Assembly: GCA_028386065.3 (NCBI GenBank)
Contig: JAKUCV010006662.1
Coordinates: 77,032 to 141,031 of the forward strand
From: Turnera subulata
Taxonomy: Eukaryota > Streptophyta > Magnoliopsida > Malpighiales > Passifloraceae
DNA: 64,000 bases
Direction: 5' to 3'
In this document: piece after piece, positions 33,733-46,075 of the stretch
Layout of the letters: each line of letters begins with the position of its first letter
Numbering within the stretch: position 1 is the stretch's first letter
Notes under the pieces: generated by a model
Database searches by the model: none
What the model saw: the letters and a program-made list of their open reading frames with translations, nothing else
Told to the model about the DNA's origin: nothing
Translations under genes and position numbers: made by a program

Positions 33733-36700
33733 ATGGGGGCTGACATAGGCACCAGCGATAGGAGCGAACAATTACATAATGGCTTTGATGATATGGACAT
33801 AGACGATGATGGTTATTTGGACGCTTCAACCCTCCTCAATCTGGGAGAAAAGAATTTTAACCAGTTCTGCAGAAAGACGGCGAGCTTGTTCTTCGACAAG
33901 TATGGGCTCATTGGCCACCAAATCAACTCGTACAACGAGTTCGTCAGGAATGGACTCCAGAAGCTTGTTGTTTCACTTGGGGACATGACCGTTGATCCTG
34001 ATTACGACCCATCGAAGAAGGGAGACAGCGAATGGAAGTATGCCACACTCAAGTTTGGGAAGATCAGGCTCGAAAGACCAAGCTTTTGGGCTAATTCGGA
34101 GCATGGTGAGCTTAATCTCCTTCCCAGGCATGCCAGACTGCAGAACATGACCTACTCAGCCCAGATGGTAGTCAATGTCACTGTTGAGGTGAAGAACATT
34201 TTCTTCCGATTTATAGAGCTTGGGTTTTGACATGATCCTTCATGCCCTTTTATTTGCTTGCACTGTTTGATGGAGAAATTTCTTATTATATGAACTTCTT
34301 TTGACTGCTGTGAGGTCATACTGTAAGCCCGGCCAAGTGCATATTGGTTTTAAATGCTTTTGCGATGTTGTATGTCTTCACAAATACTTTAATATGTTTG
34401 TGTATTGATGTTTCTTACTTCCTTAAGGTTTTGTTGCATCTTGACTTGCAGTATCTTGTCTATCATTATCAATGTCTGTTTGTCACTTGCCAACCATGGT
34501 GGTGGTCAGAACTTTTTTAGTTTGGTTAGAGGTTTTTCATATTTGAACTATGGTTGCAAAAAGCTTGAAACATTGTGTGTCTCAATGATACATTTTGTTC
34601 TGGTCTTCTTCCACCACTTTCTGTTTCTCTTTGAAGTAGTACAATTGAGTGTTGGAGATGTGGACTCTTATTGACTAGAAAGAACAGAAGTGCATGATCT
34701 CATTCTAATGTGTTTTTAGTATATTCGGTCTTTAAAAATTTTGTGATACCCGCACCGTGTCACTGTGTGAATTCTTCTACGCGTAGTAATTCACAGCTGG
34801 AAGATGACAAGTGCTATTGCTGACTATTTTCTGTTTGTTACAAGGCTTTCAACATTGCTGCTCCTTTGTTTTCTTGGAAACATATCAGGTGTACACACAG
34901 AAACGTGTCAGGAGTGACAAATTCAAAACCGGAATGGATGAAATTGTTCAAAAGGATGTTATAAAAACTGAAACAAAGGATATCACAATTGGACGGCTTC
35001 CTGTGATGGTGAAGTCTGACCTCTGCTGGATGACAACAATTAATAAGACTGACTGTGATTTCGATCACGGGGGCTATTTTTTGATCAAAGGTGCAGAGAA
35101 GGTATGTTTTGCTAATTTAAACAGTTTAATGTGGCTGCTTTCGAATATATTTTGATATGGGGTTGGTAGATAGAAACCAAAAATAATGTGATGATTCTTT
35201 TTTTGGCTCTGCTGGTCGAACTGTATTCCATTATGACATTTTCTGAAGGAGAACTAAATGATCAGTGCTTTCAACGATTTGAATTAAGTGGTTGTTTCTC
35301 ATTTTTCTTGCTTTCTCTCTGAAGGATTAAACATTTCCAGGCTGTTGCATCCTTTTGATTGCTAATGTTGCTGTGCCACATTCGTAACTTGCTTCTCTCA
35401 TAATTACAATATTGATCTTATTGCAGGTTTTGGTTGCACAAGAGCGGCTCTGTACAAAGAGGCTTTGGATCACTAATATTCCATGCTGGACAATTTCATA
35501 CAGATCTGAATATAACAGGAGTGTTTTAAGCTTAAAACTGGTGGAGTTTGACAAAATGGAGCTTGTTAAAGGAGAGAAGAAAGCAGTCTCTGTATATTTC
35601 CTGGCAACACAAGTCCCTTTGTGGATACTCTTATTTGCCCTTGGAGTTAGATCTGACAAAGAAGTTTTTGATCTGATAGACTTTGAGATTGATGATGTCA
35701 GCATAAGGAATGCGCTTTTTGCCTCTATTCAAGATGCTGACGAGAAATGCGAAGACTTCCGGAAAGGTAGAAATGCTCTTGATTACTTTGGCAAACAGAT
35801 AAAGGAAACCAAATTTCCACCATCAGAGCCTGTGGAAGCTTGCATCAGCAACTATCTGTTTCCCAGTCTCCAGAGTCCCAGGCAGAAGGCTCGTTTTCTT
35901 GGATATATGGTGAAGTCTCTTTTTCAGGCATATACTGGCCGAAGAAAGTTTGATAACAGAGACAGTTTTAGAAACAAGAGGCTTGAGTTGGCTGGTGAGT
36001 TGCTTGAGAGGGAGCTGAGAGTCCATATTTTACATTCTCGGAGGCGAATGGCTAAGGCTTTGCAGAAAGATCTGCATGGAGATCGTGATGTGCGTGAGAT
36101 TGAGCACTATATGGATGCCTGCATAGTGACTAATGGTATGACGAGAGCATTCTCCACTGGTGCTTGGTCACATCCTTACAAAAAAATGGAAAGAACTTCT
36201 GGTGTTGTGGCAAATCTCGGGCATGCAAATCCACTGCAAACAATGGTGGATTTGCGGAAGATGCGGCATCAGGTTCCATACACAGGGAAAGTTGGAGATG
36301 CCCGATACCCGTAAGTTACATATTTATTTTGCTGCTGGAATTAATTATATCTTTTGACTGTGATTTGTAACTTTTTGGATGCAGACACCCATCTCACTGG
36401 GGTAGAGTGTGCTTTCTTTCTACTCCTGATGGGGAGAACTGTGGGCTTGTGAAGAATTTAGCCATCACAGGACTAGTCAGTACAGACCTATCAGAACCTG
36501 TGGTTGAAAAGCTGTTTGAATGTGGAATGGACAAGGTGGTTGATGATGTTCGTACCAAACTTGGTGGGAAAGATAAAGTTTTTCTGAATGGGCTGTGGGT
36601 TGGGGTCTGCAATGATTCTTGCCCTTTTGTTGCTGAGTTAAGACACATGCGGCGCACAAAAGAGTTACCGCATCAGGTAGTCTCATGTTCTGTTCATAAA

Positions 36701-39371
36701 GATTTCAAATTTTTGGCAAGTTTTTTAATTGTCGCACTCCCATTAGAAACTGCATGATGTTAAGGCCCAGGGAGTTTTGTGGCACCATTGAGCTTGGTCT
36801 TGTGTCTGTCAGTAATGCTGTGGTATGTTAGGTCACAAGAACTTCTGAAGATATTAATAGCAATAACAGCATGAGGAAATCATAGCTATGAACTTCTGGA
36901 GATATGTTCTTCGTGTTAAGATGCTGAATGCCAGTAGTTTCTTGATGTTCTTGCATTTTCATGGTTTTCCTTTCGTTATTGTCCTATCTCTCAGGTAACT
37001 GCTTTTTGTTGTAGGTGGAAATAAAAAGGGATGAACAGCAGAAAGAAGTGCGCATTTTTACTGACGCTGGAAGGATATTACGCCCTCTCTTAGTTGTTGA
37101 GAATTTACACAAGATAAAAGCCTTCAAAGATTTCACCTTTGATTCACTGTTGGATGAAGGTGTTATAGAGTTTATTGGAGCTGAAGAAGAAGAGGACTGT
37201 CGTACTGCATGGGGGTTCAAATTTCTCTTACAAGGAGCTGAAGGCAACCAGCCAGTGAGATATACACACTGCGAACTGGACATGTCTTTTTTACTTGGTT
37301 TAAGTTGTGGAATTATTCCCTTTGCCAATCATAACCATGCAAAAAGGGTACTCTACCAGGCTCAGAAACATTCTCAGCAGGCGATTGGGTTTTCAACCAC
37401 AAATCCCAATATCAGGGTGGATACTCTATCTCACCAGTTGCACTATCCCCAAAGACCACTTTTTCGTACAATAACTTCTGATTGTCTTGGAAAACCTGGA
37501 TACCCTTTAGGTCACAATGGGATAACACCAAGGGCAGAATTATTCAATGGTCAGAATGCTATTGTTGCCGTCAATGTTCACTTGGGGTACAACCAAGAGG
37601 ATTCCTTGGTGATGAATCGTGCCTCTTTAGAGCGCGGTATGTTTCGATCTGAGCATGTAAGAAGTTACAAGTCGGAGGTTGATAACAGTGAAGTGGATGA
37701 TAAGAAGCGAAAAGGAGAGAATCGTTTAAGTTTTGGTAAAATACAGAGCACATTTGGACGAGTTGACAGCTTGGATGATGATGGATTTCCTTTTGTTGGC
37801 GCCAATCTTCAGGCTGGTGATATTGTAATTGGGAGGTGTGCAGAGTCGGGGGCAGATCATTGCGTCAAACTGAAGCACACTGAACGGGGCATGGTCCAGA
37901 AAGTTGTATTGTCTTCCAATGATGAGGGGAAAAATTTTGCTGTGGTATCTCTGAGACAGGTACTTCTCACTGTGTATTACAGTTGTAGCTCCTTTAAGAT
38001 GGTCCTAGTTGTATTTCTCTTGTAAATGTAGGACCTGCACTTCTTTACCTGCTGGTTGGAATATGGATAATGGATTCATCCTTCTAGAGATAACAGGTGT
38101 AATGCATGGACAAAAAAGTGACGGGGTGCATGCTTTAATCATTTTTTCTCCAATCGCACACATATTTTGCTAATTGATAATTCAATGGATACTCTACTAG
38201 GTGTTGTGTTCCATTCTAACTAACAGTGGTACATTCCTTATTTGGTGATGCAGGTTCGCCCTCCATGTCTTGGAGACAAGTTCTCAAGCATGCATGGACA
38301 AAAAGGTGTTCTAGGATTTTTGGATTCTCAAGAGAACTTCCCTTTCACAACCCAAGGAATCGTTCCTGATATTGTCATAAATCCACATGCATTTCCTTCA
38401 AGACAAACTCCTGGTCAGCTCTTAGAGGCTGCTTTAGGAAAGGGGATTGCCTGTGGTGGCATGATGAGATATGCAACCCCTTTCTCTACTCCCTCTGTTG
38501 AAGACATCACGAATCAGCTGCACAGGTAATCTATATATTTTAATTCTATTTCTATTTCTGTTTCACCCTGCTTACAAAAGCAATTGGACATTTGTTTACT
38601 TTTATCCTTTTTTGGTTTCTTTGATGCAAGGTAAGGAAAAAATGTGGGTGGTGTTTCCTTTGGGTTTAGTTAATACAGCATGAAAATTCAAATCCTGCAA
38701 ATAATTAACTGCCAGAGTTGCTTGATGTCATGCAATCTAATTTATGAAACTGTGAATTTTCTCCATATTGATGCTTTGGATTCTTATTCTTGCTTCTGTT
38801 TTCGAATTTTGTTCTTGTTCTCCTTAAATCATAATCAATGATTAACATTCTCTTAAATAATCATGCTAGAGCTGGATTTTCAAGATGGGGACAGGAAAGG
38901 GTATACAATGGTCGAACTGGTGAACAGCTTCGTTCTCTCATATTTATGGGTCCAACGTTCTACCAGCGGCTAATCCACATGGCAGAAGACAAGGTAAAGT
39001 TTCGCAACACTGGCCCAGTGCACCCTCTCACCAGACAACCTGTTACAGATCGCAAACGTTTTGGTGGCATTAAGTTTGGGGAGATGGAGCGCGACTGCCT
39101 TATAGCTCACGGTGCTACCGCAAACCTTCACGAGCGCCTTTTTACTCTGAGTGATTCCTCCGCGATGCATGTATGCCAGAAATGCCAGAACGTGGCAAAT
39201 GTAATCCAACGGTCAGTGCCCGGGGGTCGGAAGATCAGGGGACCCTATTGCCGCATCTGCGAGTCTGTTGATGACATTGTGAAGGTCAATGTGCCTTATG
39301 GGGCCAAGTTGTTGTCCCAGGAGCTTTTCAGCATGGGCATCACTTTGAAGTTTGAGACTCGCATTTGTTGA
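33733..39371 (+). CDS. NRPD2: DNA-directed RNA polymerases IV and V second-largest subunit, 1187 aa
   Basis: Seven exons: 33733-34188, 34889-35101, 35427-36310, 36385-36676, 37015-37959, 38254-38525, 38870-39371. All junctions use GT-AG and keep phase, giving 3564 coding bases. Length fits the family (about 1170 aa in Arabidopsis). The subunit pairs with NRPD1 or NRPE1 to build nuclear Pol IV (siRNA precursors) and Pol V (scaffold transcripts) for RNA-directed DNA methylation. Seen: acidic N-terminus (DDMDIDDD), GYNQEDS at about 806 (metal-binding region), GDKFSSMHGQKG at about 937, and a C-terminal zinc site with Cys at about 1123, 1126, 1148 and 1151. Pol I, II and III have RHGQKG where this has MHGQKG, which favours Pol IV/V. 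It lies in tandem with the broken copy upstream. Confidence 0.95.
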
Positions 39372-40476
39372 ATGATTAAGTACTTATCTAACTTATTAAC
39401 TCACCCAACCCTTATGTATGTAAAGTGCTAAACTCCTGCAGTAGTAGGCTCATCTGTTTCTCGTGTTCCTTTTGCTGGGTAATTTATGGTGTTTCGTTTT
39501 CTTTACTTGCTCTACGTTGGCTGATTTATATTTATGGTGAACTTGGATTCTCTACATATCTGTAGAGTATCCAATTTTGGGGTCCATATCTTTGTTATAG
39601 CCAGATATGGGTTTCCATTCCAACCATTATATTCCTTTTCTGCACAGGGAAACTTTATTACTCTATCCCTTTACGAAGAAGAGTTGTTGTGGCACTTCAG
39701 TATCTTTCAAAAATATTTTCACTACAAAAGAACGAGTCAACTTGCCCGCCTAAAGTTCTAAACCAAGAAGAACAACACCAACAGAGTAAATCCAAGAAGC
39801 CACAGGGGGAAATGTAGGGTAATTGAGCTAAGGACTCGAATAATAACGACAATAATAAATAACAAATAAGTGGCGAGCAGTGTTAGAATAGAACTGTTGG
39901 TGGTCAAAGCACACAGTTAGAGAGAGAGAGAGAGAGAGAAAAGGCTGAGAAAGCCAATAGAGTGGACTTGAGAATTTAAAACCGCTTAATTGGTCAACAC
40001 GAGTCAAAAAAGCGAAAGCGGCCCAGGTGTGTTGGTTCCTATTCCTCTCTGCCTCCTGTCTGTCTAGTGGGTGCCTCTACTAGAGTCTAGTACACTCTCT
40101 CCACTTTAAACACAAAAAAAAAAAACCTCGTCCGTCAACTTCTTCTTCTAGTATCTCTCTTATACTATTTTCTTTCCTCACCATAATAACCCATCATTAA
40201 GACACAAACCACACATACTTGCTTATAACACAAAGCAACATCCGCCAAAACGGCAGCCACTCTGGTTTCTCAAAAACAGTCTTAAAAAAAGGAAAGAATC
40301 TTAGTTGTTTTTTTATGTGATAAACAGCTGCACAAACCACAGCATAGAACTCACGTAGCAGCTACTCATCCATTTCCAAATTCCAAACCTAGCCACTGCC
40401 CCACCAAGTTCTCGCATGTCGGCCCTGTGTAATCTGTGGTTGTTCTTCTTCTTTCTCTAAGCTCCTCCGGAGAGTG
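39372..40476. promoter_or_regulatory. Intergenic region: NRPD2 3' flank and WRKY promoter/leader
   Basis: No gene is seen. An (AG)n microsatellite lies at 39919-39939, an A-run near 40112, and CTTCTT-rich leader sequence precedes the WRKY start. The small frame at 39534-39761 has no family resemblance and is probably chance. Confidence 0.5.
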
Positions 40477-43400
40477 ATGGTGGGCAATTCTTCGGTTGCC
40501 GGAGTCCAACAGGTTTATCTCCTACCTTTCTTATTCATTTTCTGCTATAGCAGCTTACTCGCTTTACATTTGGATTTTATTTTACTCTGTATTACTGTTG
40601 CTTTTTTGGCGAATATGTATTCTTTCGGTTTCGTAAAGATTGTTCTTTGGTGTTGTTTATGTGGTTTTGTTGTTTGAGTCTTGGTTTATTTTGGTTCTTC
40701 ATTCCCGAAAAGTGGATTATATGCAACCTTTTCTTTTCTTGTTTTGGAATAACCCTGAAATTTTCACTGGCCCTTTCCATTATACTAATCATCTATTGAA
40801 AACTCATACACATATAGTTTTACTCGCTTAGTGGTCTATAAGAATTAGTCACTGTATCATCCTGTTCCAGCTCTGGCTGCAACTGATGTCAAGATAACCA
40901 GAAATGTCCCTATCCGGGTTGTTACTTACAGGGCTCCGATTTAGATTCTCAATTTCTTAGGAGATGTCTGTTTAAAATTTGTAGGGGCAATGTGAGATGT
41001 CCCAACTAACAGGCTCACAAAAGGAACAGGAGCCAGTGTTGGAACTTCAATCCTGTTGTGCTACTACTCGTTCCACAGGGTTATCACCGCAACTAGCAAC
41101 ATCCATGCCCCATTCAGCCCCCAAGGCACCAGAACCATTTCCGCTGGCACATAAAGATGCCCCTAGAGTGGTCCTAAACAAACAAATATCTGATCATAGT
41201 ACGCATCTTCCTTCTAGTGTTAATAGCAGTCCAGTTATTGATTGCTATAGTTGGAGGAAGTATGGAAAGAAGCAGGTCAAGAGTTCCAACACTTCCAGAA
41301 GCTATTATAGATGTTCACACCCTAACTGCAGTGCAAAAAAGAAGGTTCAACAGTGTGATGGCTCTGGATATGTTACCAATATCGTGTACATAGGAACTCA
41401 TAATCACGACCCTCCTCCAAGTAAAGGCAATCGGTCAAGAGGATTTGTCTCATCCACCAAGCCTGCTGTGTGCAGTTATATACCAGACCCTTTAGTTCAA
41501 AATGTAGATCATAAAACGTCAAGCTGTTTGTCTGATGTGAGGCAATCCTCACAGCAGAGATCTGAAACAGAGCAGCAGAGTTCAGGCAGTTATGAGGGGA
41601 ATGTTGGAATCAACGTGAAGTATCAAAATACTGATAGGCCAGACTCAAAAGTACTGTAAGTTAACCGAGAAGAATTATGTTTGTTGGTATATTTCGTGTT
41701 CATATATAGATGGATATATTAGCTTTGAGCTGATTACTTGTTGACTAAAGTTATTGCTCCAGTTTTAGGGGGGAAAATAGCTCCTACGAAAGTGCTGCTA
41801 GTGAGGTTCTGGAAGAGGACATTGACGAGCACAGGCTGGAAGGAGGGTAAGTTTGAAGACTCCTTTTCTTGTTCATTCTTTTTTGGGGCAAAAAAATTGT
41901 CAACTTCTCGAGGTTTTACTCTTCATCCTTCTCAACCATTTTACTAACGAACAAGCAGGAGTAAAGAAAGAGGTAGCCTACGTTCAGACCCTGTGTTAGA
42001 AGCTATTAACGAACCTAAAGATGTTATATATACTGCTTCTGAAGGGAGAAGCTCATGTGATGGCTACAGGTGGCGCAAGTATGGCCAGAAGATCGTGAAG
42101 GGGAATTCTCAGTTCAGGTACATATTCAATCTAAATGTATAATGGGTCATTTCTCCGGACGTGTTTTTGTTCACAAGTTCGCACAAGCCTTAACGTACTG
42201 ATGTAATTATACTTCTTTTTGGCTAGTAGCACTTGCAGAGTTCTAGATGTCAGTGCCTTAATTACCAGTTCTAAATTGGTTCAAGAATGATTCATAACCT
42301 TAGATTCTCTCTCCTTGGTTACTTGTTAGGAGCTATTACAGATGCACATCTTCAGGATGTCCTGCCCGCAAGCAAGTTGAGAGGTCAACAGTTAGTTCTA
42401 CAACCACTCTGGTGACATACGGAGGAGAACATGACCATGACATGCCAGAGCTAGTAGTTACCAATATCGTGTATATAGGAACTCATAAGCACGACCCTCC
42501 TCCAAGTAAAGGCAATCGGTCAAGAGGATTTGTGTCATCCACCAAGCCTGCTGTGTGCAGTCATACAGCAGACGTTTTAGTTCAAAATGTAGATCATAAG
42601 ACGTCAAGCTGTTTGTCTGATGGCAGGCAATCCTCACAGCAGAGATCTGAAACAGAGCAGCAGAGTTCAGGCAGTTATGAGGGGAATGTTGGAATCAACA
42701 TGAAGTATCAAAATACTGATCGGCCAGACTCAAAAGTACTGTAAGTTAACCTAGAAGAATTATGTTTGTTCCTATATTTCATGTTCATAGATAGATGGGT
42801 GTATTAGCTTTGAGCTAATTACTTGTTGACTTCAGTTATTGCTCCAATTTTAGGGGACCCCAGGAAAATAGTTCCTTTGAAAATGCTGCCAGTGAGGTTC
42901 TGGAAGAGGACATTGACGAGCACAGGCTGGAAGGAGGGTAAGTTAGAAGACTCTTTTTTTTGTTCATTTCTTTTTTCAGGGAAAAGGAAATTGTCAACTT
43001 CTCGAGGTTTTACTCTTCATCCTTCTCAAGCATATTACTGATGAATGAGCAGGAGTAAAGAAAGAGGTGGCCTACGTTCAGACCCTGTGTTGGAAGCTAT
43101 TAACGAACCTAAAGTTGTTGTATATGCTGCTCCTGAAGGGAGAAGCTCATGTGATGGCTACAGGTGGCGCAAGTATGGCCAGAAGATCGTTAAGGGGAAT
43201 TCTCAGTTCAGGTAGATATTCAATCTAAATGTACAATGGGTCATTTATACGGACATGTTTTTGTTCACAAGTGTGCACAAGCCTTAACGTACTGATGTAG
43301 TTATGCTTCTTTTTGGCTAGTAGCACTCGCAGAGTTCTAGAAGTCAGTACCTTAATTTCGCCCATGAGCAATAAATTTTATTACCAGTTCTAAGTTGGTT

Positions 43401-43831
43401 CAAGAATGATTCATAACCTTAGATTCTCTCTCCTTTGGTTACTTGTTAGGAGCTATTACAGATGCACATCTTCAGGATGTCCTGCTCGCAAGCAAGTTGA
43501 GAGGTCGACAGCTAGTTCTACAACCACTCTGGTGACATACGGAGGAGAACATGACCATGACATGCCAGAGCTAGTAGTTAAGAGACGACATGGGCCAGAA
43601 AGTCCTCTTGGTATCACCCCTGTTGATGCCGGTAACAACTGTGGTTACCACAAGAGACCCAAAAATATATCCTGTCAAAGCTCTTTGACTAGGCCAGCGG
43701 AAGAGGAGATGGATTTGATGTGTGAGAAGATATTGGAGCTTGGAGGTAGAAAGGCATTGGAATCGGCTCAAACTCTTCTTAGTATTGGCAGCCAACTCAG
43801 ACCTGCCTTGGTGGGAAACGAAGTTATGTAA
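40477..43831 (+). CDS. WRKY transcription factor with three WRKY domains (duplicated group I gene), 659 aa
   Basis: Eight exons: 40477-40512, 40985-41655, 41769-41846, 41959-42117, 42330-42740, 42854-42937, 43053-43211, 43450-43831; all junctions are GT-AG and in phase (1980 bases). WRKY proteins bind W-boxes (TTGACY) in promoters in the nucleus. Domain 1 (exon 2, about 102-160) reads WRKYGKK with C-X4-C-X23-H-X-H. Domain 2 (exons 4-5, about 300) and domain 3 (exons 7-8, about 518) read WRKYGQK with C-X4-C-X23-H-X-H, each split by an intron after FR, the usual place for group I C-terminal domains. Between domains 2 and 3 lies a leftover zinc-binding tail of domain 1 (TNIVYIGTHKHD). The end (GGRKALESAQTLLSIGSQL) resembles the WRKY1/ZAP1 lineage. 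Group I proteins normally have two domains; the third comes from an internal duplication. Confidence 0.85.
41372..43576 (+). repeat. Internal tandem duplication of about 1.1 kb inside the WRKY gene
   Basis: Unit 1 is 41372-42456 and unit 2 is 42457-43576. Each runs from the zinc tail of the N-terminal WRKY domain through the linker and three introns to the end of the C-terminal domain. The junction CTAGTAGTTACCAAT at 42451-42465 joins the end of the C-terminal domain to the middle of the N-terminal one. GTTA is shared by both parent sites. Exon 2 and exon 5 linkers differ at 7 of 94 residues, so this is a true, not very recent duplication rather than an assembly echo. Confidence 0.88.
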
Positions 43832-44042
43832 TGTGCAGAGGCAAAAAGTAATAGTACTTTTGAGAATGTTTGATACAAACTATTCATCCTTGCGCCTAAA
43901 ACAATTGAACCCAAAACTTTTCTTCTTTCTGCCTCTTTTCACAGGAAATACAATTTCTTAGATACCAGAAGAGTATCTCCGTCAACACAAGTGTAAAACA
44001 GGAAATACAATTTAACTAAAACAAGTTAGAAAGAGCGGATTC
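43832..44042. other. Short gap between convergent WRKY and DIM1-type genes
   Basis: About 210 bases of AT-rich DNA hold the 3' ends of both genes. No other feature is visible. Confidence 0.5.
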
Positions 44043-45354
44043 TTATTCCATATCCTTTCTGTTTAAAACAGTATTATTGTCAGCATTTTCCGCCCCTTTT
44101 AGGTCGTGAAAATATATTCCAGCTCCATTGAGCAATGAGAGCAAGTTCAACAAATCTTCAATAGAGAGCTTTGAAGGTCTCTTGTCTTCAAAGCCACTAG
44201 TTTTTAGAACCTCAATAATCTTCCTTTTGAACATAGTCAATTCCGTTTCGGAGTAGGAATATGCTATGCAATCTTCATCATCACTCTGGTCATCCAAATT
44301 GTCATCCTTAACGAAATCATAGCCATCATTACTACCGCGTCTACACTCGCCCTCCGATTCCCTCATTTGGGACAAATTCAACAGCTCCATCACCCTCTTC
44401 TTCTGCTTAAACGTAGCCCCCAGTGTCTTATTTTTCTTGTTAAAACAGGATCTAGTAAAAGCCCGCCATTCATCAAGGTTGACGGATGGGATTTCATTTT
44501 CGGATTTTGGCCGGATTATGACCACGGAAGAATCAACTTTAGGGCAAGGGACAAAGTCCCTCTTGCTCACATCCATCACAAACTCCACTTCAGCCACCAA
44601 CTTCACGTTCACAGCCAATCTATTGAACTCAGAATCACCAGGCTTGGCCAACAACCGCCGGGCAAACTCTTTCTGAAGCAGAAGCGTGGCACTTCGAAAG
44701 TTGTAACCTTCCCCGTAGACTAACTTGGTCACAAGAGGCGATGATATACCGTAAGGTATATTTGCCACTACAAGGTCAAACCGAGGGAACTCAGCCTTCA
44801 ACGCGTCCTCGCGAGTAACCTGAAACAAACCCATTTAGCCATTCTTTAAAAGGTCATTTCTTTAAGGCCATAAAAGCACAAAATGCAAAAAAGACATCTT
44901 CTTTGAGGCATTTCATCGAACACATAATGAGACTTCATCTTACGCTGAGCTTGTGCTGCAACCCTTGCTCCGATGCGCGTTCTTGGAGGAACTTGACCAT
45001 TCGTTCGTCGATTTCCACGGCGACAACCTTGGAAGCGGCCTGAAGAAGCCTGAGAGTGAGGTTTCCGGTTCCGGGTCCGATCTCTAGGACGGTGTCGGTG
45101 GGATTAATTGCCGATTTTCGGACAATGGTGTCGAGGACGCGGGGGTTAGTGAGGAGGTGCTGGCCTTTGCTCTTGTGGAGACGGAAGAAGTTGTCTGGCT
45201 GGCGATCCTTGGTCTCATGTTTATCATGTAAAGTATTTGTACGAAGTTGCTGGACGAGAATACGAGGAAAAAGGAGTTCAACAAATTTGAATGGAAGTGG
45301 CCTTGAGGTGTTGTTGTGACTTAGAACCTGGTTTTTCAGTAGTGTGTTCATCAT
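44043..45354 (-). CDS. DIM1B: Mitochondrial rRNA adenine N6-dimethyltransferase, DIM1/KsgA family, 395 aa
   Basis: Two exons on the minus strand, 45354-44944 and 44819-44043, join in phase 0 (AGC/GTAAGA donor, TTTCAG acceptor). The enzyme dimethylates two adjacent adenosines in the 3' hairpin of small-subunit rRNA using S-adenosylmethionine. Seen: an N-terminal extension of about 55 residues rich in Arg, Asn and Ser, fitting an organelle presequence; GQHLLTNP; the SAM-binding motif VLEIGPGTGNLT (about 92); and the catalytic motif NIPYGISSP (about 158). An acidic insertion (DDNLDDQSDDEDC) precedes the C-terminal part. The extension and overall length fit the mitochondrial plant form DIM1B better than nucleolar or plastid relatives. 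Two ATGs stand in tandem; the first is used. Confidence 0.88.
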
Positions 45355-46075
45355 AAACTCTTCATCATCAAATTTCAGACATGGGTATATTTAAATGACT
45401 TTTTGAGCGCTAAAATTCCTACTTTCTTCTTCTTTTTGTAAAAAAAAAACAAATCGTACTATGGCTCCCAAAATCGAGTTAGCAATTGGGCCTAAAAGCG
45501 GCATCCAAATTCTTTTAAGTTCAGAGGCCCACAATAGTTGAATAGTAAAAGACAAAGAAACGCAATCAAGGCCCAACTGATCTCATCTAAGCCAACCCAT
45601 CTAGGTTCAAGTTGTTTTCTTTCTAACACAACAGAAAATATTGGACCGGCTAATACTAAAAAAAAAAATGTCTGGGTTTACCAATAAGGCACCTGTGATA
45701 CAAATACTGATCCATTTGTCATGGGAATATAATTTTCTAACATTACAAGGCATCAGTTTTTACCACTTGTCCATAACACGCAATGGAGGAACCAACAAAA
45801 TCCTATTTCTGCATCACTGCTGCAAAATTTGCCATATGGTTATTGACTAACAATAGAATCCCTGAACAAAAACCAAGGATATGAAAGCGAATGAATTTCC
45901 TCACAGCTAGCTACTACAACATCATGTTACAAGCCAGTAAGTTCTACGGAGAACTCTTCGAGATGGCTCGATTATGTCATCACGCATCCAGTAGGAATGT
46001 TCGAGCAGATATTTAATTCAAATCTGATGATTCCTTAAGCTGTGTGACTGCTTGAATTTATGGATCCATCATCTC
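45355..46075. promoter_or_regulatory. Intergenic region: promoter of the DIM1-type gene and 3' flank of the hydrolase-like gene
   Basis: Both neighbours are on the minus strand, so the DIM1-type promoter must lie just right of 45354. No coding region is seen. AT-rich runs occur near 45440 and 45660. Confidence 0.45.

Noticed and set aside
34405..34674. 89-codon frame between NRPD2 exons 1 and 2
   Set aside because: It lies within intron 1 and shows only hydrophobic, T-rich codons.
33733..39371. Identity as a Pol I, II or III second subunit
   Set aside because: The MHGQKG variant, acidic N-terminus and overall length fit the Pol IV/V subunit; Pol I-III have RHGQKG.
41372..43576. WRKY duplication as an assembly artefact
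   Set aside because: The two units differ in exons and introns, including a small insertion near 43360, unlike the almost identical repeat joined by N at 31358.
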